From a bacterium (lineage in GTDB: Bacteria > Verrucomicrobiota > Verrucomicrobiia > Limisphaerales > UBA11358), in assembly GCA_021780905.1 (NCBI GenBank), contig JAJXXW010000054.1, positions 1 through 38,032 on the forward strand: DNA of 38,032 nucleotides, read 5' to 3'. Shown here piece after piece: positions 24,340 through 33,249 of the stretch (the first letter of the stretch is position 1; each line of letters opens with the position of its first letter). Under the pieces are notes generated by a model. The model was not told the origin of the DNA, did no database searches, and worked only from the letters and a program-made list of their open reading frames with translations. Made by a program: the position numbers and the translations under genes.

Positions 24340-25653
24340 TCATTTATGGCGCGGGTCGTCCGCCATGGAACGGCTGATCAAACTGCCCTGCGACCGCCGG
24401 CCGGAGCGCAACAACAGCAGCAGCAATACGATCAACACGGCCAGCAACAGCAGGCCGACACCGATCAACACCAGCAGCCCGGCTGGCGGCCGCCCGGCGG
24501 CCGCCCCGGTTTCAACCGGAGGCAGGCTGGCAGGAACCGCCGGAGCCGTCAGATTGGTGGTCGGCAGGAGTTCGGTCAGCAGCGGTGGCAAAACCGGCGG
24601 CGGCCCGGCGAGATTAGTCGTGTTAGCAGCTGGCGGGAGATTCGTGGTGGTCACGGCGGGCGGCCGATTCGTGAGGGCCGTCAGAGCCGGCGGCGCGGGT
24701 GCCGAAGTGGGTGCCGGCACCGGGGTTGGCACAGGAACCGGCGCGGGTGCCGGAACCGGCTTCGCGACCGGAGGAATGTTGGTAACGGCCGGCATGACCG
24801 GCACGACCGGCAGGACAACGGGCGGCGGCGCGGGCGGGGGAATTTCAACAGGCGCGGAACTTGTCACCGCCGGGGCCGGGGCCGGTGGCATCGTTCCGCC
24901 CACATTGGTGCCGACGATGATCAAATCCGGCACGGCCGCCGTCACCTGTTTGCCCACCGGCACGACGACCGGTGCCGTAACGGGCGGTGGCTGGTTGGTG
25001 GGCGGCGCCGGCCGGGGAAACGGGGGAATGTTCATCGGCCCGGGCGGATAATTCACCGTGCAGCCGAGGTATTTTCCGGACCACGTCCGCATCAGCACCA
25101 CGAATGGCTGCCGGTGTTTTCGCCGCTCCGCGCGGGCGTTGCGAAAAATCTGGTTGACGCCCAGGTCGTAAGGCGTGCCGGACAGATCGCTTTCCCCGGT
25201 GCAAAAGATGACGACCGTGAACCGCTCCGAATTGGCGGCGATGCTGTTCAGCGCCGGTTGCAACAGCGACAAACGGGCCTTGCCGGCGTAGTTCCGCGAT
25301 TGGAGAAACGCCGCCACATTGCCGGCCACGGCCGGGGCCGGGTTGGTGTTCCAGATCGTCAGCGGAAACTGGCCGGCGTGCAGCTTCTGGTCGAAGGTCC
25401 AGACGCCGATGCTGTCACCCGGCTGCAGTCTCCCGTAGGCACCGGTCGCAAAAAAGTTTTTCAACACCTCGGCCGTCGCCGGTTGCCGGTCCTTCATCTC
25501 CGCCGACAATTCAAAGACCAGCAGCCAGCGCTGCGGGCTGGTGGGCGGAGCCGGCTGGGCCGGGGCGTTCACCGCCAGGGCCAGCGCGGCCAGCAGCGCG
25601 CACAGTCCGCGCGCGGCGGCGGCGGAAAATTTCCGGCGGCGGATGAGGTTCAT
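24340..25653 (-). CDS. signal-peptide, proline-rich, membrane-anchored protein with VWA-like domain
   Basis: A 437-residue protein of unusual build. A twin-basic N-terminus and hydrophobic stretch (LCALLAALALAVNAPAQ) form a signal peptide. Residues about 42-190 look like a von Willebrand A-type fold (RWLLVFELSAEMKDRQ, GDSIGVWTFDQKL, RFTVVIFCTGESDLSG), although the metal site DxSxS is changed to ELSAE. A long segment from about 208 to 385 is rich in Pro, Ala, Val and Thr-Asn repeats (PVPAPAPVPVPTPVPAP). A single membrane helix at about 393-415 and a basic tail RSGRRSQGS follow. It is presumably anchored in the inner membrane with the domain outside. Function unknown; it is three bases downstream of the NYN gene. 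Confidence 0.75.
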   Translation of the reverse strand: MNLIRRRKFSAAAARGLCALLAALALAVNAPAQPAPPTSPQRWLLVFELSAEMKDRQPATAEVLKNFFATGAYGRLQPGDSIGVWTFDQKLHAGQFPLTIWNTNPAPAVAGNVAAFLQSRNYAGKARLSLLQPALNSIAANSERFTVVIFCTGESDLSGTPYDLGVNQIFRNARAERRKHRQPFVVLMRTWSGKYLGCTVNYPPGPMNIPPFPRPAPPTNQPPPVTAPVVVPVGKQVTAAVPDLIIVGTNVGGTMPPAPAPAVTSSAPVEIPPPAPPPVVLPVVPVMPAVTNIPPVAKPVPAPAPVPVPTPVPAPTSAPAPPALTALTNRPPAVTTTNLPPAANTTNLAGPPPVLPPLLTELLPTTNLTAPAVPASLPPVETGAAAGRPPAGLLVLIGVGLLLLAVLIVLLLLLLRSGRRSQGSLISRSMADDPRHK

Positions 25654-25656
25654 GTT

Positions 25657-26127
25657 TTAACGCGAGCGGAAAAAGCGGTTGCGCTCGGAGCGGTTGTGAT
25701 TGTTCAGGTTTTCCGTCAAATCCGCCAGCGCATTCTGGATCATGGCGATGAAGTTGCCGCAGCTCGCCACCGAACCGCCGAAGCCGCTGACCGTGTCGCG
25801 CTCCGCGTAATCATCCGTCACCACCAGCACCTCGCCGTAGGGTTGGAACCGGTGCGCCGCGCGTTCGATCAAGTCATCCGCCGTCTGCCCGGCGCTGGAA
25901 AACAGGACTTCCACCGGTTTGCCGGCGGCGTTTTTGGGCTTGGTGCGCCGCGCGCCGCGCCCGTCGAAAAAAACGGTCACCGGCGTGCCGCAGGCGTCCT
26001 GATACTGCGTGAGCATCTCCACCAGCGCGTCGCGCGCCGCCTCGGAATGGCGCGGCGCGCCTTCCGCCAGCTCCGGCCAGTTGTGCAGCAGGGAGTAGCC
26101 GTCAACGAGGATGCGAACGAGCGCCAT
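25657..26127 (-). CDS. NYN-domain protein (YacP/Rae1-like)
   Basis: A 156-residue PIN-like RNase-fold protein. RILVDGYSLLHNWPEL starts the domain with Asp9, TVFFDGRGARRTKPKNA carries Asp55, SSAGQTADDLIERAAHRF carries Asp84-Asp85, and VVTDDYAERDTVSGFG carries Asp105-Asp106, together making the acidic cluster of NYN nucleases. Family members include the ribosome-dependent mRNA endonuclease Rae1 of Bacillus; whether this one cuts RNA is inferred from the retained aspartates. ATG 26127 is the first in frame. The stop is followed almost at once by the membrane-anchored gene on the same strand. Confidence 0.88.
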   Translation of the reverse strand: MALVRILVDGYSLLHNWPELAEGAPRHSEAARDALVEMLTQYQDACGTPVTVFFDGRGARRTKPKNAAGKPVEVLFSSAGQTADDLIERAAHRFQPYGEVLVVTDDYAERDTVSGFGGSVASCGNFIAMIQNALADLTENLNNHNRSERNRFFRSR

Positions 26128-26189
26128 AGGCGAAAAGCATACCGCGACCCGCGGTTCAGTTCAATCCGCGAGACACATCCACGACAACG

Positions 26190-27923
26190 TCACAACTTCA
26201 AATCCGCATCCGTCACCGCGCCGAGCGAGGCACTCGTGACGGTGTGGGCGTATTTGGCGAGCACGCCGCGCGGATAACGCGGTGCGGGTTTCTTCCACGC
26301 CCGCTGGCGCCGCTGCAATTCGGCGGCGCTGATGCCCAGGGTCATCTCCCGTTTCTCCGCGTCAATAACGATCGGGTCGCCGTTCTTCACAAGGGCGATC
26401 GGGCCGCCGACGTAGGCTTCGGGCGTGACGTGGCCGACGACGAAACCGTGGCTGCCGCCGCTGAAGCGTCCGTCGGTGATGAGGGCGACGTCTTTGCCGA
26501 GGCCGCGACCCATGATGGCGCTGGTGGGCGAAAGCATTTCCCTCATGCCCGGTCCGCCTTTCGGTCCCTCGCTGCGCACCACGACGACGTGGCCTGGCTT
26601 GACCATGCCTTGGAGGATGGCTTGCAGCGCCTTTTCTTCGCCCTCGAACACGATGGCTCGTCCTTCAAAGCGCAATCCTTCCTTGCCGGAAATTTTTCCG
26701 ACCGCGCCTTCGGGACAAAGGTTGCCGCGAAAGATGACGAGGTGACTGTCTTTTTTGATCGGCTGGTCAAACGGCCGGATGATTTGTTGTCCCCGCAAAT
26801 ACGGTTTCACGTCGCGCAACGTCTCGGCCATCGTTTCCCCGGTGCAGGTCAACACGTCGCCGTGCAGCAGTTTTTTGTCGAGCAAGGTTTTCATCAGCGG
26901 ACGGATGCCGCCGATGGCGACGAGCGCGCTCATGCTGTATTTGCCACTGGGCTTGAGGTCGGCGAGCACGGGCACGCGTTTGCCGATGCGCGTGAAGTCA
27001 TCCATGGTCAGCTTGACCTTCGCGGCGTGCGCGATGGCGAGCAGATGCAACACGGCATTGGTCGAACCGCCGAGCGCGATGACGACGGTAATGGCGTTCT
27101 CAAACGCTTTCCTCGTGAGAATGTCGAGCGGCTTGATGCCCTGCTTTAACAGGTTCATGACCGCCGCACCGGCGCGGCGGCAATCGTCGAGCTTCGCGGG
27201 CGAAATGGCATTTTGCGCGGAGCTGTTGGGCAGGCTCAGGCCGAGCGCTTCAATCGCGCTGGCCATGGTGTTGGCGGTATACATGCCGCCGCACGAACCC
27301 GCGCCGGGAATCGCGCAGGATTCAACGGCATGCAGTTCGTCGTCGTTCAGTTTGCCGGCGGCGTGCTGGCCGATGGCTTCGAACACGGAAACGACATCGA
27401 GTTCCTTGCCTTTAGGCAGCGAACCGGCGGGTGGATTCGTCAAGCAACCGGGCAGAATCGTGCCGCCATAGACGAACACGGCGGGGCGGTTCATGCGGGC
27501 GATGCAGATCATCGCGCCGGGCATGTTCTTGTCGCAACCGCCGATGGCCACATAGCCGTCCATGCCGCTGCAGCCCACGACGGTTTCGATGGAGTCGGCG
27601 ATGACTTCGCGCGAGACAAGCGAATACTTCATGCCTTCGCTGCCCATCGAGATGCCGTCGGAAATGGTGATGGTGTTGAAAATGATCGCCTTGCCGCCGG
27701 CGGCGTTCGCGCCTTTCTCGGCTTCGAGCGCGAGCTTGTCAATGTGCATGTTGCACGGCGTGACGTTGCTCCAGGTGGACGCAATGCCGATGATGGGCTT
27801 CTTAAAATCTTCCTCGGTGAAGCCGACCGGATAAAGCATGGCGCGCGCAGCGGCGCGTTCCGGTCCGTCCAAGAGGATGCTGGAGAAGGGGCGGGGGTTG
27901 ATCGCGGACTTGTTCTTTTTCAT
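26190..27923 (-). CDS. ilvD: dihydroxy-acid dehydratase
   Basis: Third step of branched-chain amino acid synthesis: dehydrates 2,3-dihydroxy-isovalerate and 2,3-dihydroxy-3-methylvalerate using an iron-sulfur cluster. At 577 residues it has family length. The cluster-ligand cysteines appear as [11 protein letters not shown] (Cys57), [12 protein letters not shown] (Cys130) and [14 protein letters not shown] (Cys211). [20 protein letters not shown] near the C-terminus is the substrate/metal motif. The start ATG 27923 gives the normal N-terminus, with [20 protein letters not shown] soon after. It stands alone on the minus strand; no leader attenuator is evident in the short gap to the pseudouridine synthase. 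Confidence 0.96.
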   Translation of the reverse strand: MKKNKSAINPRPFSSILLDGPERAAARAMLYPVGFTEEDFKKPIIGIASTWSNVTPCNMHIDKLALEAEKGANAAGGKAIIFNTITISDGISMGSEGMKYSLVSREVIADSIETVVGCSGMDGYVAIGGCDKNMPGAMICIARMNRPAVFVYGGTILPGCLTNPPAGSLPKGKELDVVSVFEAIGQHAAGKLNDDELHAVESCAIPGAGSCGGMYTANTMASAIEALGLSLPNSSAQNAISPAKLDDCRRAGAAVMNLLKQGIKPLDILTRKAFENAITVVIALGGSTNAVLHLLAIAHAAKVKLTMDDFTRIGKRVPVLADLKPSGKYSMSALVAIGGIRPLMKTLLDKKLLHGDVLTCTGETMAETLRDVKPYLRGQQIIRPFDQPIKKDSHLVIFRGNLCPEGAVGKISGKEGLRFEGRAIVFEGEEKALQAILQGMVKPGHVVVVRSEGPKGGPGMREMLSPTSAIMGRGLGKDVALITDGRFSGGSHGFVVGHVTPEAYVGGPIALVKNGDPIVIDAEKREMTLGISAAELQRRQRAWKKPAPRYPRGVLAKYAHTVTSASLGAVTDADLKL

Positions 27924-27972
27924 CGCGAAAAAGTTTGCCGGAAAATGCCCGAGGCGGCAAGCCGAAGGAGAA

Positions 27973-28632
27973 TCAGTCGCGCCCGGAAACCACCCGCCGG
28001 GACTCGGCTGCGGACAAAACGCGCCACTGGCCGGCGGGCAAATCGCCCAGCCAGAAAGCGCCGACGCGCACGCGGACCAGCCGCAACGTCGGATGGCCGA
28101 TGGCCGCCGTCATGCGCCGCACCTGGCGGTTTTTGCCCTCGACCAGCTCCAGCCCAATCCAGCAGTCGGGGACGGATTTGCGAAACCGGATGGGTGGAGT
28201 GCGGGGAAACAAGTTGGGGCGTGCCATTCCGTGCGCGTCGTCGTGAACCTGAAGGCGTTCACCGGCTGGTGGCGGCGCGCAGGGGACTGCGCGCCCCACC
28301 ACGGGCTGCGGATCCAGCAGCCACGCGCGGCATGGCAGAGTTTTCCGGCTCTGGATCAAAATTCCTTTTTCCAGTCTGCGCAAACTCTCCGGCGTCGGGA
28401 TTTTTTCCACCTGCGCCCAATACTCGCGCTCGTGAGCGTGGCGCGGATGCAGAAGCTTTTCGTTCCAGTGCGCTTCGTCGCTCAACAGCAGCAACCCCTC
28501 GGAATCCGCATCCAGCCGGCCGATGGGATAAATATTTTCCGGGAATCCAAACTCCGCCAGCGGGCGGTTCGCCGAGCCGTCGCCGGTGAACTGCGACAGC
28601 ACACCGTAGGGTTTGTGAAAGGCGACAAGCAT
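27973..28632 (-). CDS. pseudouridine synthase, RsuA/RluE-like, with in-frame palindromic insertion
   Basis: Isomerises a uridine in ribosomal RNA. At 219 residues without an S4 domain it resembles the short RluE group. [11 protein letters not shown] (5-15), [19 protein letters not shown] (catalytic Asp41), HARHxxE-type REYWAQV and [20 protein letters not shown] with [19 protein letters not shown] are all present. Between LLDPQP and [20 protein letters not shown] lies an extra stretch of about 32 residues, beginning [12 protein letters not shown], encoded by a palindromic repeat related to one in mutY. It interrupts a loop before the strand [14 protein letters not shown] 28632 is preceded by a GAAACCG-type seven-base repeat leader. 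Confidence 0.88.
   Translation of the reverse strand: MLVAFHKPYGVLSQFTGDGSANRPLAEFGFPENIYPIGRLDADSEGLLLLSDEAHWNEKLLHPRHAHEREYWAQVEKIPTPESLRRLEKGILIQSRKTLPCRAWLLDPQPVVGRAVPCAPPPAGERLQVHDDAHGMARPNLFPRTPPIRFRKSVPDCWIGLELVEGKNRQVRRMTAAIGHPTLRLVRVRVGAFWLGDLPAGQWRVLSAAESRRVVSGRD
28213..28300 (-). repeat. palindromic element B, copy in pseudouridine synthase (88 bp)
   Basis: The ends are inverted repeats (minus strand starts GGTGGGGCG and ends CGCCCCAAC). One end holds a perfect nine-base hairpin, GGCGCGCAG with CTGCGCGCC around GGGA (28273-28294). It is read in frame as [11 protein letters not shown] and following residues; the mutY copy reads VGRAVLCPPRR from the equivalent arm. Confidence 0.78.
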
Positions 28633-28736
28633 GGGGGGAGTTTCCGGTTTCACGTTTCCGGTTTCAAGTTTTGAAAAATTGCCGGCCGGCAAAAACTGTT
28701 CGTGTGTTTCGTGTGTTTCGTGGTTAAATCTGGGGT
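28633..28736. repeat. divergent repeat-rich spacer (7- and 9-base steps)
   Basis: Toward the pseudouridine synthase the minus strand reads AACTTGA AACCGGA AACGTGA AACCGGA AACTCCC and then its ATG. Toward the HAD-Nudix gene the plus strand reads CGTGTGTTT CGTGTGTTT CGTGGTTAA, shortly before its GTG start. This is the same pattern as at 9914-9999, with a different unit on each side. Confidence 0.6.
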
Positions 28737-29837
28737 GTGATTCGCAATATCATTTTCGACTGGTCGGGCACGCTGGTGGATGATCTGCCCGCCGTGTTGA
28801 AGGCGTCCAACTTCGTCCTCACCCAGTCCGGCAAAGCCGCGATGTCGCTCGAACAGTTTCGCGCGGAGTTCGCCCTGCCCTTCACGAAATTCTATGACCG
28901 GCACACGCCGGCGGTGCCGATGCCGCAACTGGAGGCCTGGTTCCACACCGAATACCGCCAGGCCCAGGCTTCCGTCGTGGCCCTGCCGCACGCACGGGAG
29001 TTCCTGGAATTCTGCCGGGCGAACCGGCTGCGGACATTTCTGTTGAGCACCATCCACACCGATCATTACCGGGCGCAATGCGCCGTCACCGGCTTGGACG
29101 CGTTTCTGGACCGGGCCTACACCGATGTCCGCGACAAGCGTGAAAAAATTCACGAGATTCTCCGCGAAAATCAGTTACGCCCGGACGAAACGCTTTTTAT
29201 CGGCGACATGGAGCACGACATTGCCACCGCCCGGCACGGCGGCATCCATTCCTGCGCCGTGCTGACCGGTTACAACACGCTGGAGCAACTGCGCGCCGCC
29301 CAGCCCGACCTCATCGTGGAGCATCTGGACGAACTCCGGCGCGGGCTGCTGAATAATAATTTTCAGCTCCCGCCGGCCGCCGCCGGAGCCGCCCTCGAGC
29401 CGCCGCTCGCCACGGTCGGCGGGCTGATTTTCAACGCCCAAAACGAGGTGCTGATGATCCGCACCCACAAATGGTCCGGGCTGTGGGGCATTCCCGGCGG
29501 CAAGATCAAGCGCGGCGAAAGTTCGTCGGCCGCCCTGCGCCGCGAACTCAAGGAGGAGACCGGCCTGAACATCACGGACATCCGGTTCGTCCTCGTGCAG
29601 GACTGCATCAGCTCAAAGGAATTTTACCGCGACGCGCACTTTGTGCTGCTGAACTACACCTGCCGTGCCACCGCCCAAAACCCGCGCGTGGTGCTGAATG
29701 AGGAGGCGCGCGCATTCCAGTGGCTGTCACTGGCGTCGGCGAAAAAACTGAAGTTGAACCGGCCGACAAAAATCCTGCTCGACGCCGTGGCGAAAATGCG
29801 GAAAACGGGAGCCGGCGCGCGGAAACCAAAAAAATAA
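28737..29837 (+). CDS. HAD-like phosphatase fused to a Nudix hydrolase
   Basis: A 366-residue two-domain protein. Residues 1 to about 200 are a HAD hydrolase: IIFDWSGTLVDD (5-16) is motif I, STIHTDHY (104-111) motif II, RDKREKIHEIL carries the lysine, and FIGDMEHDIATARHGG (154-169) is motif IV. The usual DxDxT is DxSxT here (Asp8, Ser10), so the second acid/base Asp is missing. Residues about 222-345 are a Nudix domain, with GIPGGKIKRGESSSAALRRE then LKEETGL (251-277) as a complete box. The fusion could take a nucleotide-linked compound to product plus phosphate, but the substrate is unknown. The start is GTG 28737 (no ATG fits); folB follows with no gap. Confidence 0.85.
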   Translation: MIRNIIFDWSGTLVDDLPAVLKASNFVLTQSGKAAMSLEQFRAEFALPFTKFYDRHTPAVPMPQLEAWFHTEYRQAQASVVALPHAREFLEFCRANRLRTFLLSTIHTDHYRAQCAVTGLDAFLDRAYTDVRDKREKIHEILRENQLRPDETLFIGDMEHDIATARHGGIHSCAVLTGYNTLEQLRAAQPDLIVEHLDELRRGLLNNNFQLPPAAAGAALEPPLATVGGLIFNAQNEVLMIRTHKWSGLWGIPGGKIKRGESSSAALRRELKEETGLNITDIRFVLVQDCISSKEFYRDAHFVLLNYTCRATAQNPRVVLNEEARAFQWLSLASAKKLKLNRPTKILLDAVAKMRKTGAGARKPKK

Positions 29838-30185
29838 ATGGCCCAAATCTCCATCGTGGACCTGGAAGTGTTTTACCGCGTCGGCGTGCCGGACGCGGAA
29901 CGCGCGCGGCCGCAGCGCCTGCTGCTGACCGTGGAAATGGAAACCGACTTTGCCGCCGCCGCGAACAGCGACGGCATCGCCGACACGATTGATTATTTTG
30001 CCGTCACGCGCCGGCTGCTGAAGTTCGGCGAAGACCGCGAGTGGAAGCTGATTGAAAAGCTCGCCGCCGATCTGGCCGGCTTGGTTTTGGCCGAGTTCAA
30101 TCCGCAGGCCGTCACCGTGGAGGTGAAAAAATTCATCATCCCGCAGGCGCGGCACGTCGCCGTCACGCTGACCCGGGCTAGGTGA
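29838..30185 (+). CDS. folB: dihydroneopterin aldolase
   Basis: Cleaves 7,8-dihydroneopterin to 6-hydroxymethyl-dihydropterin and glycolaldehyde in folate synthesis. At 115 residues it has the normal size. DLEVFYRVGVPDAERARPQR (the usual G-V-x-x-x-E-R-x-x-Q pattern), IADTIDYFAVTRRL and the KLIEKLAADLAGLV helix with its catalytic-type Glu are visible; the C-terminal VKKFIIPQARHVAVTL completes the fold. ATG 29838 directly follows the stop of the HAD-Nudix gene, so both are likely translated from one message. A link between the HAD-Nudix protein and dephosphorylation of dihydroneopterin triphosphate is conceivable from this coupling, but it is a guess. Confidence 0.9.
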   Translation: MAQISIVDLEVFYRVGVPDAERARPQRLLLTVEMETDFAAAANSDGIADTIDYFAVTRRLLKFGEDREWKLIEKLAADLAGLVLAEFNPQAVTVEVKKFIIPQARHVAVTLTRAR

Positions 30186-30245
30186 GCATGGGGAAAATTT
30201 GCAGCCGGTCCGGCTTTGGGTGTCATGGCACAACCTCGGGCGGAT

Positions 30246-32660
30246 TCAATGGCTGCGAAAAGTCTGTCCATCCATCGCCTTACATTTCCAGCCATTCTTG
30301 TCGGTTTCGATTTTCACCGCGCCGGCGGTGCGCGTGAAAATCACCCGAATTTTTTTACGTTCCAACCGTTCGCGCAAGGTGCGGCTCGCGCGGCGCGTGG
30401 CGGGATATTCCGAGTCGGCAATGATGATGACACGCGGCCGGATGGCGTCAATCAGCGCGTCGCCCAGCGGTTCGCCTTCGGCAGGCAGTCCGGCCACGAC
30501 GATGTCGGCGCGCAACTCATTGGTGCCGGCGAGCAAATCGCTCTGGCCGGCGCGGCTCAAGTCGGAAAGGAGCAACACTTTTGCGCCGTGAAAATCACCC
30601 AGCAGCACGAGCGGGCCGTCGTCGGCCCGGGCGAAATTGTTGGTCGCCGGCGGAAACAAAACGCGCCAGCAGCCGGCGCGGTCGCCGTTGGTGAGGACCT
30701 TGTGCCGCGCCGGGGATTTTTCAAAGGCGGCCACGACCGCGCGATAGGCCGGCGAACGGAATTTCCCGTCGCTGGTCCAGAGTTCGCCGACGCGAAAAAG
30801 TTCGTCGAGCCTCTGCGCGCCGCCGGCGTTGCGGGCGTCACCGGCGGTCAGCACGAGTCGCGGAAGGCGGTTCACGCCCTGTGCGCGCAGAAATTCCTTC
30901 AGGGTGAAATTCACGGCGTTTTCGTTGCCGCAGTTGACCAGCCAGTCGTTGCGGCGTCCGTCGGCGTCCACATAAACGGCGTGGCCGCCATTGAGGGGCA
31001 GCACGGTCAAATCGGTTTCGCTGCGGGACGTCTGCCATCGCCAGAAATAAACGCCGCCGATGAGAAATAAAATTGCCACGCCAGCGAGAATTCTTTTCCG
31101 GTTGGAAAACCAGCCGCTGAAAACGGCGATGACGCCGCCGTAATAAATGGCCAGCGTGGCCAGCGACGGTTCTGGAACGTAAAAATACGCGCCGGGAATT
31201 TTGGCCGCCTCGACGCTGACCCAGGTCATCGCCACCATGAAAAACCAGGCGGCGTGATTGAAGAGTCCGGTGAGCCACGGCAGCCCGTGGCCGCAGACCA
31301 GCGCGCCGAGGTTGGCCATGAGCGCGAAGGTGCCGAGCGGCACGGCGAGCAGGTTCGCCGGCGTCGAAACCGGACTGAACAAATGAAAATATTTGGCCGA
31401 GAGCGGCAGCGAGCCGATCCACGCCGCGAAGGACAGGCCGCAGTAGCGGGCGGATTTCCGCGCCAGCCACCGCGACGCACTTTTCCAGCCGGATTCGAGT
31501 TCGTCGGGGAGCAGCGCGTCCGGTTTCAGCCGGCGGTCAAAGAATTCGTTCCAACGCGGCAGCATGAGCGCGATGACGAGCATGACGAAAAAGGAAAGTT
31601 GAAAGCTGGCCTCGAACAACTGGAGCGGATTCCAGAGCAGAATCACGAACGCGGCAGCGGCAAGGGAATTGAGCAAATCGCCCGGCCGGTTCAGCGCCCA
31701 GCCGCCGAGCACGATAGTCATCATCACCGAGGCGCGGATGGCGGACGATTCCCAGCCGGTCGCGGCGGTGTAAAACCAGATGGCCGGCAGGGCGATCGCG
31801 CCGCACCAGGCGCGCGCCAGCCGCAGCGCCCGCAGCAACGCGACCATCATGCCGGAGAGCAGGGCGATGCGCAGCCCGTCAATGGCGAACATGTGCATCG
31901 TGCCGGCGCGCAGAAACGGTTCGCCGATGTCGCCGGTGAACGCGGTGCGCCAGCCGAGCGTCATCGCCCACAATAACCGCAATGGCTCGTCTTCGCCGGG
32001 CAGGCCGAGGGCGAGCGTATTCTTTGACCAGCTTAAAAACCGGTCGGTGAGCGGCGGTCTGGGTGCGACAGGCGGAAGGAGCTTCCAGTCGTTGGTGGCC
32101 GCGGTTTTGAGCTGATAATAGATGGCGCGCGTCGCCAGGTAGGATCGCAGGTCAAAAAGCCCTTCGGCCAGCGGCGGCGGCGGGCGCGCGATGACGCCGG
32201 AAATCTCCACGCCCTGGCCAGCGAAATAATTTGTGTCCGGTGTGCCGGGCGTGGTGACGAGAATTTCGCCGGTCGCCGGAGTGAATTCTTCCGCGCGGCC
32301 AATTGCGGTCACGCGGACGCGGGCGACGTGCCGCCAGTTTTCGACGTCATCGCGGACAGTGATTTTCAGCCGCGGGGACTCGGCGAGTTCGCCCCGCACC
32401 GTGACCAGCGCGGGTTCGTTGCCGAGCAGTGTGCGCAAATCATCCGGCGCCACCACGGCGGTGTGGCAGATAAGATTGGTCCAGCCGGCGAGGGCCAGCA
32501 GCGGCCAGACCAGGAACGGGCGCAGGTTGGCACTTGAGATTGTGGCGACCAGAATGCCCGCCGTGAGGGCCAGCAGCGCGGCGGGCGGCGGCTGGAAAAC
32601 TTGCCCGAGCAACAGGCCGGCGGCGTAAACAAGCACGACGCTGGCAAGCGGACGGTCCAT
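30246..32660 (-). CDS. comEC: ComEC/Rec2-type DNA uptake channel protein, degenerate C-terminal domain
   Basis: An 804-residue inner-membrane protein of natural transformation. N-terminal helices are followed by a soluble OB-like region (VTVRGELAESPRLKI, VEISGVIARPPPP), then the competence domain: GTMHMFAIDGLRIALLSGMM at 253-272 (usually HLLAISGxH), SAIRASVMMTIVLGGWALNR, WNPLQLFEASFQLSFFVML and FHLFSPVSTPANLLAVPLGT. The C-terminal beta-lactamase-like domain is recognisable from LTVLPLNGGHAVYVDADG onward, but where metal-binding HxHxDH would stand it reads VLTAGDARNAGG (603-614), so it is unlikely to bind metal or cut DNA. Length is otherwise normal. It lies upstream of nothing on its strand except the VanZ-like gene, 10 bases away. 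Confidence 0.88.
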   Translation of the reverse strand: MDRPLASVVLVYAAGLLLGQVFQPPPAALLALTAGILVATISSANLRPFLVWPLLALAGWTNLICHTAVVAPDDLRTLLGNEPALVTVRGELAESPRLKITVRDDVENWRHVARVRVTAIGRAEEFTPATGEILVTTPGTPDTNYFAGQGVEISGVIARPPPPLAEGLFDLRSYLATRAIYYQLKTAATNDWKLLPPVAPRPPLTDRFLSWSKNTLALGLPGEDEPLRLLWAMTLGWRTAFTGDIGEPFLRAGTMHMFAIDGLRIALLSGMMVALLRALRLARAWCGAIALPAIWFYTAATGWESSAIRASVMMTIVLGGWALNRPGDLLNSLAAAAFVILLWNPLQLFEASFQLSFFVMLVIALMLPRWNEFFDRRLKPDALLPDELESGWKSASRWLARKSARYCGLSFAAWIGSLPLSAKYFHLFSPVSTPANLLAVPLGTFALMANLGALVCGHGLPWLTGLFNHAAWFFMVAMTWVSVEAAKIPGAYFYVPEPSLATLAIYYGGVIAVFSGWFSNRKRILAGVAILFLIGGVYFWRWQTSRSETDLTVLPLNGGHAVYVDADGRRNDWLVNCGNENAVNFTLKEFLRAQGVNRLPRLVLTAGDARNAGGAQRLDELFRVGELWTSDGKFRSPAYRAVVAAFEKSPARHKVLTNGDRAGCWRVLFPPATNNFARADDGPLVLLGDFHGAKVLLLSDLSRAGQSDLLAGTNELRADIVVAGLPAEGEPLGDALIDAIRPRVIIIADSEYPATRRASRTLRERLERKKIRVIFTRTAGAVKIETDKNGWKCKAMDGQTFRSH

Positions 32661-32670
32661 GGCGGCGGGT

Positions 32671-33129
32671 TTACCAGTGCTTCAAAATTTTGCCCAGGAG
32701 CCACAGCACCAGCAGGCCGAGCAATCCACCGCTGGTGTCAATCAGGACATCCGAGACGCGCGCCGTGCGCGTCGGTATGAAGATTTGGTGAAACTCGTCG
32801 CTCGCGGCGTAAAGAAAGACGCCGGCCAGCGCCAGGCCCGCTTCATCCCAGCGCCAGGGGCGGGAATCGTTGCGGACCGGCTGGCGGATGGCGCGCCAGA
32901 GCAGCAGAGCGAGCAGCGCGTATTCGGACAGGTGGCACGACTTGCGGAAAACATGGTGGTAAATCTCGATCTGTTCATGCGGCAGTCGCGGAAACAGCCA
33001 GTGCAGCAGCGGCTCGAACAGTCCGGCGGAGTGCTGGTAGGATTTCGGGTCGGCGGATACGGAAAAAATCAGCGCCATCCACACCAGCACCGGCAGCCAG
33101 TATTTCAACAGGTTTGACAATTTTTGCAC
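32671..33129 (-). CDS. VanZ-like membrane protein
   Basis: A 152-residue protein with about four membrane helices: WLPVLVWMALIFSVSADP (starting near residue 10), a middle KSCHLSEYALLALLLWRAIR, AGLALAGVFLYAASDEFHQI and SGGLLGLLVLWLLGKIL. The SxxH-x-x-E-Y and SDEFHQ…R…S-x-x-D-x-x-x-(D/N)-x-x-G pattern (TRTARVSDVLIDTSGGLLG) matches the VanZ family. The named member confers low-level teicoplanin resistance, but most homologues have unknown roles. No ATG is available; GTG 33129 (VQKLSNLLKYW) is the best start, preceded by only a weak AGG. The gene ends 10 bases before the comEC start on the same strand. Confidence 0.75.
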   Translation of the reverse strand: MQKLSNLLKYWLPVLVWMALIFSVSADPKSYQHSAGLFEPLLHWLFPRLPHEQIEIYHHVFRKSCHLSEYALLALLLWRAIRQPVRNDSRPWRWDEAGLALAGVFLYAASDEFHQIFIPTRTARVSDVLIDTSGGLLGLLVLWLLGKILKHW

Positions 33130-33249
33130 GCCTGATGAAAGCGCGATTCCGGCGGCGCGGCAACCTGAAATTTTATTTTTTGCCCCAGCGGCTCGCCTTT
33201 GCGGTTGCCAAGCCGCGCCGGATTTGGCACAGAAAGACGCCTGAAAATC

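Noticed and set aside
24334..26277. A 647-codon open frame on the plus strand
   Set aside because: It lies opposite the proline-rich protein and NYN genes, is made of Arg/Gly/Gln-rich low-complexity sequence, and has no recognisable domain; it is an antisense shadow caused by high GC.
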